Assembly: GCF_001422045.1 (NCBI RefSeq)
Contig: NZ_LMLW01000011.1
Span: 278,557-342,556, forward strand
Length of the DNA: 64,000 nucleotides
Source of the DNA: Sphingomonas sp. Leaf242
Lineage (GTDB): Bacteria; Pseudomonadota; Alphaproteobacteria; Sphingomonadales; Sphingomonadaceae
Direction of reading: 5' to 3'
In this document: positions 49,047 to 57,361 of the stretch, piece after piece
Layout: every line of letters starts with the position of its first letter
How positions within the stretch are numbered: the first letter of the stretch is position 1
Position numbers and translations under genes: made by a program
Notes under the pieces: generated by a model
Databases searched by the model: none
What the model was told of the DNA's origin: nothing
Seen by the model: only the letters and a program-made list of their open reading frames with translations

Positions 49047-52000
49047 ATGATGGAATTGGTCACGCACGACCGGCGCTTGAGCAGAAGCCTGTTTGGTAGC
49101 GCTACTAGCATGGCGGTACTCGCGACGGCGCTGCTGTGTGCGCCGGCGATCGCGCAGACCGTCCCGCCCGCCACGACTGCGACCCCGGCCCCGGCCCCGG
49201 CTACCACTGCGGCCCCGGCCCCGGCTACCACTGCGGCCCCGGCCCCGACCGAGGCACCCGCCGCCACGCCGCAGTCGCTACCCGCCGATGCTGCCGACGC
49301 CGAGCGGTCGCCCGCGTCGGCCAGCGACATCGTCGTGACCGGCACGCGCATCACCTCGAGCGGGTTCAACGCCCCCACCCCGACGACGGTGATCGGCGAG
49401 GAGCAGATCCTCAAGAACGCCCAGCCGAACATCTTCACCACCGTGGCGCAGCTGCCGTCGCTGCAGGGCTCGACCGGCGCCAGCACCGGTACCTTCAGCA
49501 CGTCGAGCGGATCGCAGGGCCTGAGTTCGTTCTCGCTTCGCGGGCTCGGCACGATTCGCACGCTGACGCTGCTCGACGGCCAGCGGGTGGTCGGTGCTAA
49601 CGTGACGGGCGTGCCCGACATCAGCCAGTTTCCGCAGTTGCTGATCAAGCGCGTCGACATCGTCACCGGCGGCGCATCGGCGTCCTACGGCTCGGACGCG
49701 GTCGGCGGCGTGATCAACTTCATCACCGATACGCGCTTCACCGGGTTCAAGGGCAATATCCAGACCGGCGTCACCACCTATGGCGACGACGGCCAGGTGC
49801 TGGTCCAGGCCGCGGTCGGCAAGAGCTTTGCAGGCGACAAGCTCCACGTCATCGTCAGCGGCGAATATTCGCATGAAGAGGGCGTCGGCCCCGGCAATTT
49901 CGGCGAAGACCTCGCCGGCAGCCGCGACTGGTACCGCGCCACCACGCTGGTCGACACCGGCATCCGCAACAACGGCTCGCCACAGTTCCTCTACCGTGAT
50001 CACGGCCAGGCCTATCAATACACCAAATACGGCCTGATCAGCGCCGGCCCGCTCCAAGGCACCGCGTTCGACGCCAATGGCCAGCCCTTCCAGTTCCAGT
50101 ACGGCTCGAACGGCGTCCCCGCCAAGAACGCGGCGGGCACCGTCAACGGCTGTTATGTCGGGTTCTGCGTCGGCGGCGACCAGTCCGGGCATGTCGGATC
50201 GGGCACCTCGCTGCAATCGGGGCTGCAACGCCTCAACGGCTATACGCGGATCGGCTACGACTTCGCACCCGACAACGAGGTGTATTTCACCGCCAACATC
50301 GCGCAGGTGAAGTCCGACAACCAGCCCAACCCCGGCGCATCGAAGACCGGGCTGACGATCCAGTGCGCCAACCCGTATCTGCCCGCCTCGATCTCGGCCG
50401 CGTGCGCCGCCAACGGCATTACCAATTTCCAATACGGCCTGAGCAACGCGATCCTGCCCAACATCCATGTCAACACCGATCGGCGGCAATACCGCTTCGT
50501 CGGCGGGGTGAAGGGCAAGGCGAGCATCTTCGGGACCAGCTGGACCTATGACGCGTCGTACGAGCACGGCATCAACACCACCGACATCCGCGTCGACAAC
50601 ATCAGCCTGACCGGACGCTACAACCAGGCGATCAACGCGGTCCGGCTGAACGGCGAGATCGTCTGCGCCAATGCCGCCGCACGCGCCGGCGGATGCCAGC
50701 CGATCAACATCTTCGGCGGCACCACGCCGTCGGCCGCGGCGCTTGCCTATATCGTTCCCGCGAACGGGCCGTTCCAGCACACCAAGCAGACGCAGGACGC
50801 CGCCGCCGTCAGCATCTCGGGCGAACCGCTGACCTTGTGGGCGGGGCCGCTCGCGGTCGCTGCCGGCGCTGAATACCGCCGCGAATTCTACCGCGTGAAC
50901 GCCGATCCCTACGGCGCGGGCGTATCCGACCTCAGCCCGAACTCGACGCTGTATCCGTCCGATCCGTCGCTGCTGCCCGCCGGCAACAACTGGTATGCGG
51001 GCAATTACAAGAACGGCACCGGCAAGTACGACGTGGTCGAGAGCTTCCTCGAGCTGAACCTGCCGGTCCTCAATTCCGACACGCTGGGCCGCGCGAACGT
51101 CAACGCCGCGGGCCGCGCGACGCATTATTCGACGTCAGGCAACGTGTACGCGTGGAAGGTCGGCGGCACCTGGGAGACCCCGTTCGACGGCTTCCGCCTG
51201 CGCGCCGTCACCTCGCGCGACGTCCGCGCGCCGAACCTGTCCGAACTGTTCGCCGCGCCGACCACGACGACCGTGCCGAACTTCACCGACCCGTTCCGCA
51301 ACACGCAGGTGCTGATCATCCAGAACACGATCGGCAATTCGGCGCTGCGCCCCGAAATCGCGCGCAGCACCGAGGCCGGCATCGTGCTGGCCAAGCCGAA
51401 ATGGGCACCGGGGCTCAGCCTGTCGTTCGACTATTATACGATCAAGCTGAACGACGTCGTCTCCAGCCTGACCGCGGCGCAGATCGTCAACCTGTGTTTC
51501 CAGGGCAATACGGAAACCTGCGACAGCTTCAATCTGCAGAACACGGCGGGCCCGAATTTCGTCAACGTCCAGTCGTTCAACCTCGCCTCGATCAAGACCA
51601 ACGGGTTCGATATCGAGGGCAGCTATCAGTGGCGCCGACCGCTCGGCATCGCCGGCAACCTGACCGTGCGCGCGCTCGCTACGCACGTCATCAAGTTCGT
51701 CACCGATCCCGGCCTGCCCGGCACGATCCCGGTCGACAGTGCGGGCGCGAACTCGGGCGCGACCCCCAGCTGGAAATGGCTCGCGACGCAGAGCTACGAC
51801 ACCGATCAGTTCAGCCTCACGCTGCAGCAACGCTGGTTCAGCGACGGCGTGTTCGGCAACCAGTACGTCGTCTGCTCGGCGGGGAACTGCCCGGTATCGA
51901 CGGGCAACAACCCGACCATCGACTACAACAAGATGAAGGGCGCGTTCTACTTCGACATCGGCGGCGCGGTGAACGTCACCAAGCAGGTCAGCATGTTCTT

Positions 52001-52130
52001 CAAGGTGGACAATCTGTTCGACCATGATCCCGAACCCTCGCCGCAGACCAACACCGGGCTCGACGTGAACCCGGCACTCTACGACACGCTCGGCCGCTTC
52101 TACCGCATCGGCGTCCGCGCACGCTTCTGA
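49047..52130 (+). CDS. TonB-dependent outer membrane receptor (carbohydrate-type)
   Basis: 1027 residues. Signal peptide ending APAIAQ, a repetitive Pro/Ala/Thr linker, a TonB box DIVVTGTRI, plug domain (PTTVIGEEQILKNAQP to GGVINFITD) and a 22-strand-type barrel ending in RVRARF-like FYRIGVRARF. Large size and lack of siderophore features fit the sugar-uptake receptors common in Sphingomonas. It follows the second beta-helix gene on the same strand by 146 nt. AAGGGG precedes the two adjacent ATGs. Ends in a strong terminator. Confidence 0.9.
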   Translation: MMELVTHDRRLSRSLFGSATSMAVLATALLCAPAIAQTVPPATTATPAPAPATTAAPAPATTAAPAPTEAPAATPQSLPADAADAERSPASASDIVVTGTRITSSGFNAPTPTTVIGEEQILKNAQPNIFTTVAQLPSLQGSTGASTGTFSTSSGSQGLSSFSLRGLGTIRTLTLLDGQRVVGANVTGVPDISQFPQLLIKRVDIVTGGASASYGSDAVGGVINFITDTRFTGFKGNIQTGVTTYGDDGQVLVQAAVGKSFAGDKLHVIVSGEYSHEEGVGPGNFGEDLAGSRDWYRATTLVDTGIRNNGSPQFLYRDHGQAYQYTKYGLISAGPLQGTAFDANGQPFQFQYGSNGVPAKNAAGTVNGCYVGFCVGGDQSGHVGSGTSLQSGLQRLNGYTRIGYDFAPDNEVYFTANIAQVKSDNQPNPGASKTGLTIQCANPYLPASISAACAANGITNFQYGLSNAILPNIHVNTDRRQYRFVGGVKGKASIFGTSWTYDASYEHGINTTDIRVDNISLTGRYNQAINAVRLNGEIVCANAAARAGGCQPINIFGGTTPSAAALAYIVPANGPFQHTKQTQDAAAVSISGEPLTLWAGPLAVAAGAEYRREFYRVNADPYGAGVSDLSPNSTLYPSDPSLLPAGNNWYAGNYKNGTGKYDVVESFLELNLPVLNSDTLGRANVNAAGRATHYSTSGNVYAWKVGGTWETPFDGFRLRAVTSRDVRAPNLSELFAAPTTTTVPNFTDPFRNTQVLIIQNTIGNSALRPEIARSTEAGIVLAKPKWAPGLSLSFDYYTIKLNDVVSSLTAAQIVNLCFQGNTETCDSFNLQNTAGPNFVNVQSFNLASIKTNGFDIEGSYQWRRPLGIAGNLTVRALATHVIKFVTDPGLPGTIPVDSAGANSGATPSWKWLATQSYDTDQFSLTLQQRWFSDGVFGNQYVVCSAGNCPVSTGNNPTIDYNKMKGAFYFDIGGAVNVTKQVSMFFKVDNLFDHDPEPSPQTNTGLDVNPALYDTLGRFYRIGVRARF
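49201..49248 (+). repeat. 24-bp in-frame tandem repeat in the TonB receptor linker
   Basis: Two near-identical 24-nt units (49201-49224, 49225-49248) starting CTACCACTGCGGCC, with a degenerate 30-nt copy just before. They encode Pro/Ala/Thr repeats between the signal peptide and the TonB box. Because units are multiples of three, copy number can change without breaking the frame. Confidence 0.75.
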
Positions 52131-52139
52131 GGGCTGGGT

Positions 52140-52179
52140 CCGCAGTCGGCACGTTAAGCGCCGACTGCGGCCCCTTTTT
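52140..52179 (+). terminator. Intrinsic terminator of the TonB receptor gene
   Basis: Perfect 11-bp stem CCGCAGTCGGC (52140-52150) with GCCGACTGCGG (52160-52170), 9-nt loop, followed by CCCC and TTTTT. It begins 9 nt past the stop codon. Confidence 0.88.
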
Positions 52180-52536
52180 AAGGCGAGGAAATACCCAGGA
52201 ATACCTCCTGCGGCGCGGCAAGGTTGGTCGCCTGCCGGCCGATCCCAAGACGACATGGTCGCGACAGTCCGGGGATTGCGAGGGTAAGACCGTGATGCTG
52301 ATCGCGGGCTATGGCGTACCGTCCCGGCGGACGCACCGACGCGAAACCTGTGTCTGAGCTGGTGCTGGTTGGTCAGGCGTCCAGTCGCGAGGACTACTAC
52401 GCGATCGGCGTCATCCCATTCGCATGGACGATATTTCCGTTCGATACCATACAGGTACGACGAATCGCGAGAGAATCGCCATGATGCGTTAACCATCGCC
52501 GGGTAGGGCCGCAGTCGGACTTTAAGAAAGTATACG
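52180..52536. other. Intergenic region without a recognised gene
   Basis: No convincing coding region. Just before the next gene, CCGCAGTCGGACTTTAAG (52509-52526) repeats much of the left arm and loop of the terminator at 52140-52158 (CCGCAGTCGGCACGTTAAG). Nothing else is recognised; the promoter of the chemoreceptor-like gene should be here. Confidence 0.6.
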
Positions 52537-53565
52537 ATGCCCCGACGCATACGTGCCCTGCTGACCGCGCTGAGCGACAAGGTTACCGCGCATGCCGATC
52601 AGGCGGAGGCGATCGCCGGGCGGACCAACCTGCTGGCGCTGAACGCGACGATCGAGGCCGCGCGTGCGGGCGAGGCGGGACGCGGGTTCACGGTCGTCGC
52701 GCAGGAAGTGAAGCATCTGGCGGCAAGCGCGCGGAGTTCGGCCCGCGCGTTTCGCGACGAAGTCCTGCATTACCTGCAACATGGCGCGGTGATCGCGAGC
52801 GAACTGGCCAAGGACATGGAATGCGGGCGGCTCGCCGACCTTGCCCAGTCGATCGCGGATACGCTGGCGCGCACGCTGTACGACCGCTCGATCGACGTGC
52901 GGATGCTGGCCACCGACCATTCGATCAGCGAAGCGCTGCTGCTCGGCCGGTCTTCACCGCAGATCGAGGCGCGCGCGTTGAAGCGATTGCAGTCGCTGCT
53001 GAACTGCTCGCCCTATTTCCTGAACGCGTTCGTCGTCGACGCGGAGGGGCATGTCGCGGTCTGCGCGCACGCCAACGCTGCGGTCCGCACGGTGAATTTC
53101 AAGAATTACGACCAGTTTCGCAGCGCCATGTCCGCGCCGCTCACCACCGAATGGATGACCGACGCGGTGTGGAGGAACCCGTGGTCGAGCGACCGCAACG
53201 TGCTGATCTACGTCGCGCCGATCCGGATCGAAGAGGTGACGATCGGCGCCTGCTATCTCGAATTTGATTTCGAGGGTCAGGCGGCGGCGGTGATGAATGT
53301 CATCAATCGCACCGCTGCCAACGCCGTCGCCACCATCATAGACCGCGCCGACCGCGTCGTCGCCACGACCGGACGCTACGCCTACCACAGCACCTATCCG
53401 CATCCGATCGCCGCCGGCGGGACAATGGTCCAGTCGTCCGACGGTCTCAACATCGCCCAGGCAGCCGTCGTATCCAGCTACGGTATCAGCGGGATCGATC
53501 TGAGATGCGTCATCGAGGAACATGTCGCGACGGATGACGAAATCAGCCGGGCATTGATGGGATAA
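52537..53565 (+). CDS. Soluble chemoreceptor-like protein: N-terminal MCP signalling tip, C-terminal sensor domain
   Basis: 342 residues with no membrane segment or signal peptide. Residues ~26-65 (IAGRTNLLALNATIEAARAG, GRGFTVVAQEVKHLAASA) are the highly conserved hairpin tip of methyl-accepting chemotaxis proteins, which contacts CheW/CheA. But this tip is at the very N terminus, with only short flanking helices. From about 110 onward there is a mixed alpha/beta Cache- or GAF-like domain (e.g. MTDAVWRNPWSSDRNVLIYV, GACYLEFDFEG). An in-frame TAG upstream limits the start. It may be a cytoplasmic sensor, or the 3' part of a truncated receptor. No che genes are adjacent. Confidence 0.78.
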   Translation: MPRRIRALLTALSDKVTAHADQAEAIAGRTNLLALNATIEAARAGEAGRGFTVVAQEVKHLAASARSSARAFRDEVLHYLQHGAVIASELAKDMECGRLADLAQSIADTLARTLYDRSIDVRMLATDHSISEALLLGRSSPQIEARALKRLQSLLNCSPYFLNAFVVDAEGHVAVCAHANAAVRTVNFKNYDQFRSAMSAPLTTEWMTDAVWRNPWSSDRNVLIYVAPIRIEEVTIGACYLEFDFEGQAAAVMNVINRTAANAVATIIDRADRVVATTGRYAYHSTYPHPIAAGGTMVQSSDGLNIAQAAVVSSYGISGIDLRCVIEEHVATDDEISRALMG

Positions 53566-53680
53566 ACCGCATGCGACGCCAAACCGTATTGCAGCGTCTC
53601 CCTATCGAAATCTTCGTTCGACCTTGGCCTCGGATCACCAATGAAAGCGCGATCGGGGGCATTTCGAGCGAAACCGGCGC

Positions 53681-55129
53681 CTAATGGATTTTGCGTAGGC
53701 GCTGGACGCCCAGCACGACGCCGGTGAGACTGAACAGGAAGCCGAGCATCAACGGGATCAGCACGACGATCTGACGCAGCAACGGGCGCGTGGCGAGGCC
53801 GGGCACGTTGAAAGTGTGGAGTGCGTAATAGATCCAGGCGTAGCGGGCGCGGCTGTCGTCCATCACCGTCAGCAATCGACCGTCGACGCCGTCCGCATAG
53901 ACATCGGGAAGCGCATTGCCCCTTAGCGTCACGCGCACGGCGGTCGCGGGCCAGCCTTCCGCCAAGGCATAGGTCGCAGTTGGATCGATCGGGGCGACGC
54001 TGAAACCCGACGCGTCGGGAAATGCTGTCAGCACCGCCTTGCCGATCCTGTCTTGAAGCATCGCGAGCGCTATCCGCGTATAGTCGCCATCATAGGTCAC
54101 TGCCGTTCCGTCGGGTTGCCACGCGACCGAGAGGCTCCGGCCGCCGACGACCGTGAAGTCGAGTTGCCTGGTGTCCGCCGGAATGGCCATCGGCAGGTCG
54201 TTCGGCAGCGCAGTCGTTAACGGGGCTCCAGCATAGCGCGCTGCCTGCTCGCCCGTGGGCTGGCCGCGCGAGAACAGGCGGCCGTGGTCCATCGACAGCC
54301 AGCCGCTCAGCGTCCAGCTCAGCACGAAAACGCTCGCGAACAGGCCGAGCAGATGGTGCCACCGCATCCAGCGCTGGCGGTACGGGGTCAGCGACGGCGT
54401 GCGCAGACGGCGCGCCGCGAGCATGCGGATGATGCCGAGGATCGTGCCGGCGATCGCCACCAGCAGCGCGACGAACGACAGGATCCACACCGTCCGGTCC
54501 CACGCGGTGAAGCTCGACCGCAGCGGCGTGAAATACGCCCAGTGCAGCACCGCACCGACCCAGTTCCAGCCGCGATCCGCGGCAGTGGTGCGCTGGACCA
54601 GTTCGCCGGTCTTCGCCGAGCGATAAAGGCTCGTCCCGCGTCCGTCGGCGAGGTCGGTCCGGTAAAACGGGCGGAGCGGATCGAAGTGGTTGTGGACGAC
54701 CCACTGGTCGTAGGTGATCGCGACCGGGGTCGTCGGGCCGGGCGATGAACGTCGGTCCGCAGCCATGTCGTGGGCGGTGAGATCGCCCAGCCTCTCCCCC
54801 GATCGCGCATCGATCGCGATCGTCCCGTCCGGCGTGGTGGCGATATACGCGGGCGCCCCGCCCCGCTGGACGAGGCGCAACGCGGTCGGCTGGCCTGCGG
54901 CGATCGCTGCACCACGCGGCGAGATCGCCACCGCGCCCAAGTCGATCGGCGCCTCCAGTCGCACCTGGTCGGCGTGCGACAGCGACGGGAACGGCTTGAA
55001 CAGCAACACCGCCCCGCTCGCGAACCAGAGCGCGAAGATCAGGCAGGTCGCGACGCCGAGCCAGCGGTGGAACCAGACGAGCGTCTTGATCCCCTGACGC
55101 CGCCACGCGTTCGCCCTAGAAGCGGGCAA
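53681..55129 (-). CDS. PepSY-associated transmembrane protein
   Basis: 482 residues with four or five membrane helices: WFHRWLGVATCLIFALWFAS near the N terminus, two in the middle (WILSFVALLVAIAGTILGII and LLGLFASVFVLSWTLSGW), one near the end (IVVLIPLMLGFLFSLTGVVLGV). This is the iron-regulated PepSY_TM type often paired with TonB receptors, thought to help reduce or release the metal carrier. No ATG fits; a TTG at 55129 with GAGG 9 nt upstream overlaps the receptor gene by 14 nt and is the best start. Last gene of the operon. Confidence 0.82.
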   Translation of the reverse strand: MPASRANAWRRQGIKTLVWFHRWLGVATCLIFALWFASGAVLLFKPFPSLSHADQVRLEAPIDLGAVAISPRGAAIAAGQPTALRLVQRGGAPAYIATTPDGTIAIDARSGERLGDLTAHDMAADRRSSPGPTTPVAITYDQWVVHNHFDPLRPFYRTDLADGRGTSLYRSAKTGELVQRTTAADRGWNWVGAVLHWAYFTPLRSSFTAWDRTVWILSFVALLVAIAGTILGIIRMLAARRLRTPSLTPYRQRWMRWHHLLGLFASVFVLSWTLSGWLSMDHGRLFSRGQPTGEQAARYAGAPLTTALPNDLPMAIPADTRQLDFTVVGGRSLSVAWQPDGTAVTYDGDYTRIALAMLQDRIGKAVLTAFPDASGFSVAPIDPTATYALAEGWPATAVRVTLRGNALPDVYADGVDGRLLTVMDDSRARYAWIYYALHTFNVPGLATRPLLRQIVVLIPLMLGFLFSLTGVVLGVQRLRKIH

Positions 55130-57308
55130 GGACGCTGACCTCGAACCGGCGCGGTTCGCCCAGCATGACCTGCGCGGGGTAATAAATGTCTGCCCACTGC
55201 ACGAAGGTCTTGTTCCAGACATTGTTGATCCGCCCGGTCAGCGACCAGCGCGGCGTCAGCGCATAGGTCGCGTAGACGATCCCCATCGCATAGGGTTTGA
55301 GCACGAGGTCGTTGGCGGTATTGCCGTAGCGCTTGCCGATATATTTGACGCCGCCGCCCGCTTCCAGCGGCAGTGCGCCGATATGCTGCACGGTCGTCCA
55401 GATATTGCCGACCCAGGCCGGGACGTTGGGCGGCGTGTTGCCCGACGCGGCGATCCCGTAGTTCGGATCGACGAAATTGGCGTATTTCGCGTCGACATAG
55501 GTCCCGCTGGCGATCACCGCCCACGCTGGAGTCACGCGCAGTTCGCCCGACGCTTCGATCCCGCGCGACCGCTGGCTGCCGATATTGCTGACGGTATCGA
55601 CCGCGACCTGCGTCAGGATGTTGTCGCGCTTGATGTCGTAGGCCGCGAGCGTCAGCGTTCCGCGGCCGTGCAGCAGATCGGCTTTCAGCCCGCCCTCGAC
55701 CTGACGGGAACTGCTCAGGCCGAAATTCTGGTTGGCGTTGACGAGGAAGATGTTCGCGCCGACCGGGTCCTTGCCGGTGCTGTACGACGCGTAGGCGGTG
55801 ACGCTCGGCGAGACGTCGTACACCAGCCCTGCGCGCCAGTTGAACAGCCGGTAGGTGCGGTCGAAACTCGACCCGGCGTTGAAGCTGCCGTCGACGTTGA
55901 AATTCTCGCGCGTCAGATACAGCCGTTCGGCGCGCAGGCCGGTGACCAGCTTGAGCGAGGGCGTGAGCGCGAGCGCATCCTCGCCGAACAGCGCGATCTG
56001 GTCCCAGCGGGTCGGCGACACGCGTTTGTCGATCGCGCCGAACAGACCCGGGCTCGGGTGCAGCGGATCGACGCTGTCGCCATCGGGAAAACCACGGCTG
56101 CGGATGAAGTCGAGATGGCTGTAGTCGATGCCGGCGACCAGCGTGTTGTCGAGGCCGAACAGTTTGTCCTTGTGCGTCAGGCTGAACTGATCGCCGAACA
56201 GATCCTGGTTGTGGAACACGAAGAAGCGATCGCGGTCGATCAACTTGGTGGCCGCGTTGAACACATAGTTCTCGGCGTTGATCCATTGCCGCTCGGCATG
56301 AAAATAATAGGCGGTGTTCGACAGCGTGAGGCGCTCGGAGGGTGACCAGTTGACGACGAGCCGCGGCCAGACCTGCCAGCTCTTGGCGCGGTTGTCCGCC
56401 ACGTTGTAATTGGTGAAGCGCGTCCGACGATCGATGACATAGCCGTTGCCGGTCGACAGGATCCCGCCAATCGGATCGGCGGCGAACGAGGCCGGAACCA
56501 GCGGCGTGCCGAAATAGGTGGACAGAGTGTCCTTGAGATAATCGACGCTGAACGCGATCGACAGCGTGTCGCGCGGCTTGAACAGCACCGCGCCGGTGGC
56601 GTTGAACGAGGTGGAACCGGCGCGATCGACGAAGCCGTCGGTACGATGATAACTCACGTCGGCGCGGGCGGCGAGCGTGTCGCCGAGGCGGTGGTTGCCG
56701 CCCAGCCCGATGCTGGCCGTGTCGAACGACGCATAGGAGGCAAGCGCCTGGAGGCTGTCGGCGGTGAAGTCCGGGCTCTTGTTGACGATGTTGACGGCGC
56801 CGCCGATCGCGCCTTGCCCGTAGAGCACCGACGCCGGCCCCTTGAGCACGTCGATGCTGGCGATGTTGAAAGTGTTGCCGGGGCGATTGATCATGTTCGC
56901 CGGCCCGAGATACAGCCCGTTGTGCAGCACCGTGATCTGCTCGCCGGTGAAGCCGCGCATCGAGAACAGCGAGGGATCGCCCGGCGAGCCGCCCGAGGTG
57001 ACGCCCGGCAGGCTGACCGTCGCCTCCTCGACGGTGCGGAACCCCCGCGTCAGGATCTCGTCGGCACCGATCTGGTCGATCGTGGCTGGCGTCTCGCGGA
57101 TCGCCAGGCCGAGACGGCTCGCGGTCGGCGTCGCGACGTCGAGCTGGCGCAGCCGCCAGCCGGTCACGGTAATCTCCTCGCCGGCCGCCGGTACGGACAG
57201 CGACGCGGTCGGCGTATTGTCCTCGGCAATCGCCGCCGTCGAGGCGCCGCACAAGGCGGTCGCCGCGGCGGCACCGCGTACCCATGACTCTATGATCGTC
57301 GTGCGCAC
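55116..57308 (-). CDS. TonB-dependent metal/siderophore-type receptor
   Basis: 730 residues from a GTG start with GGGGG upstream. Signal peptide, TonB box EEITVTGWR, plug (TPATIDQIGADEILTRGF, MRGFTGEQITVLHNGLYLGP, ASVLYGQGAIGGAVNIV) and barrel ending EVSVLARF. By family it is a siderophore receptor (CirA/FhuA class). The operon around it carries two COG0523 chaperones and a NiCoT permease, so uptake of zinc, cobalt or nickel, perhaps as a metallophore complex, is more likely than iron. Separated from the upstream gene by 53 nt. Confidence 0.88.
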   Translation of the reverse strand: MRTTIIESWVRGAAAATALCGASTAAIAEDNTPTASLSVPAAGEEITVTGWRLRQLDVATPTASRLGLAIRETPATIDQIGADEILTRGFRTVEEATVSLPGVTSGGSPGDPSLFSMRGFTGEQITVLHNGLYLGPANMINRPGNTFNIASIDVLKGPASVLYGQGAIGGAVNIVNKSPDFTADSLQALASYASFDTASIGLGGNHRLGDTLAARADVSYHRTDGFVDRAGSTSFNATGAVLFKPRDTLSIAFSVDYLKDTLSTYFGTPLVPASFAADPIGGILSTGNGYVIDRRTRFTNYNVADNRAKSWQVWPRLVVNWSPSERLTLSNTAYYFHAERQWINAENYVFNAATKLIDRDRFFVFHNQDLFGDQFSLTHKDKLFGLDNTLVAGIDYSHLDFIRSRGFPDGDSVDPLHPSPGLFGAIDKRVSPTRWDQIALFGEDALALTPSLKLVTGLRAERLYLTRENFNVDGSFNAGSSFDRTYRLFNWRAGLVYDVSPSVTAYASYSTGKDPVGANIFLVNANQNFGLSSSRQVEGGLKADLLHGRGTLTLAAYDIKRDNILTQVAVDTVSNIGSQRSRGIEASGELRVTPAWAVIASGTYVDAKYANFVDPNYGIAASGNTPPNVPAWVGNIWTTVQHIGALPLEAGGGVKYIGKRYGNTANDLVLKPYAMGIVYATYALTPRWSLTGRINNVWNKTFVQWADIYYPAQVMLGEPRRFEVSVLARF

Positions 57309-57361
57309 CGATATCCCCCGTTTTTAATAGTATCGCCCCGCCCCTGCGGTCGTCGTGGTCG

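Noticed and set aside
49278..51125. Open frame of 615 codons on the minus strand
   Set aside because: Antisense to the TonB receptor gene, same mirror composition.
55039..57285. Open frame of 748 codons on the minus strand in another frame of the receptor gene
   Set aside because: Arg-rich shifted frame; the receptor frame has full plug and barrel motifs.
57309..57361. Riboswitch (cobalamin) before the TonB receptor
   Set aside because: The 53-nt gap is too short for a cobalamin riboswitch and shows no B12-box-like sequence.
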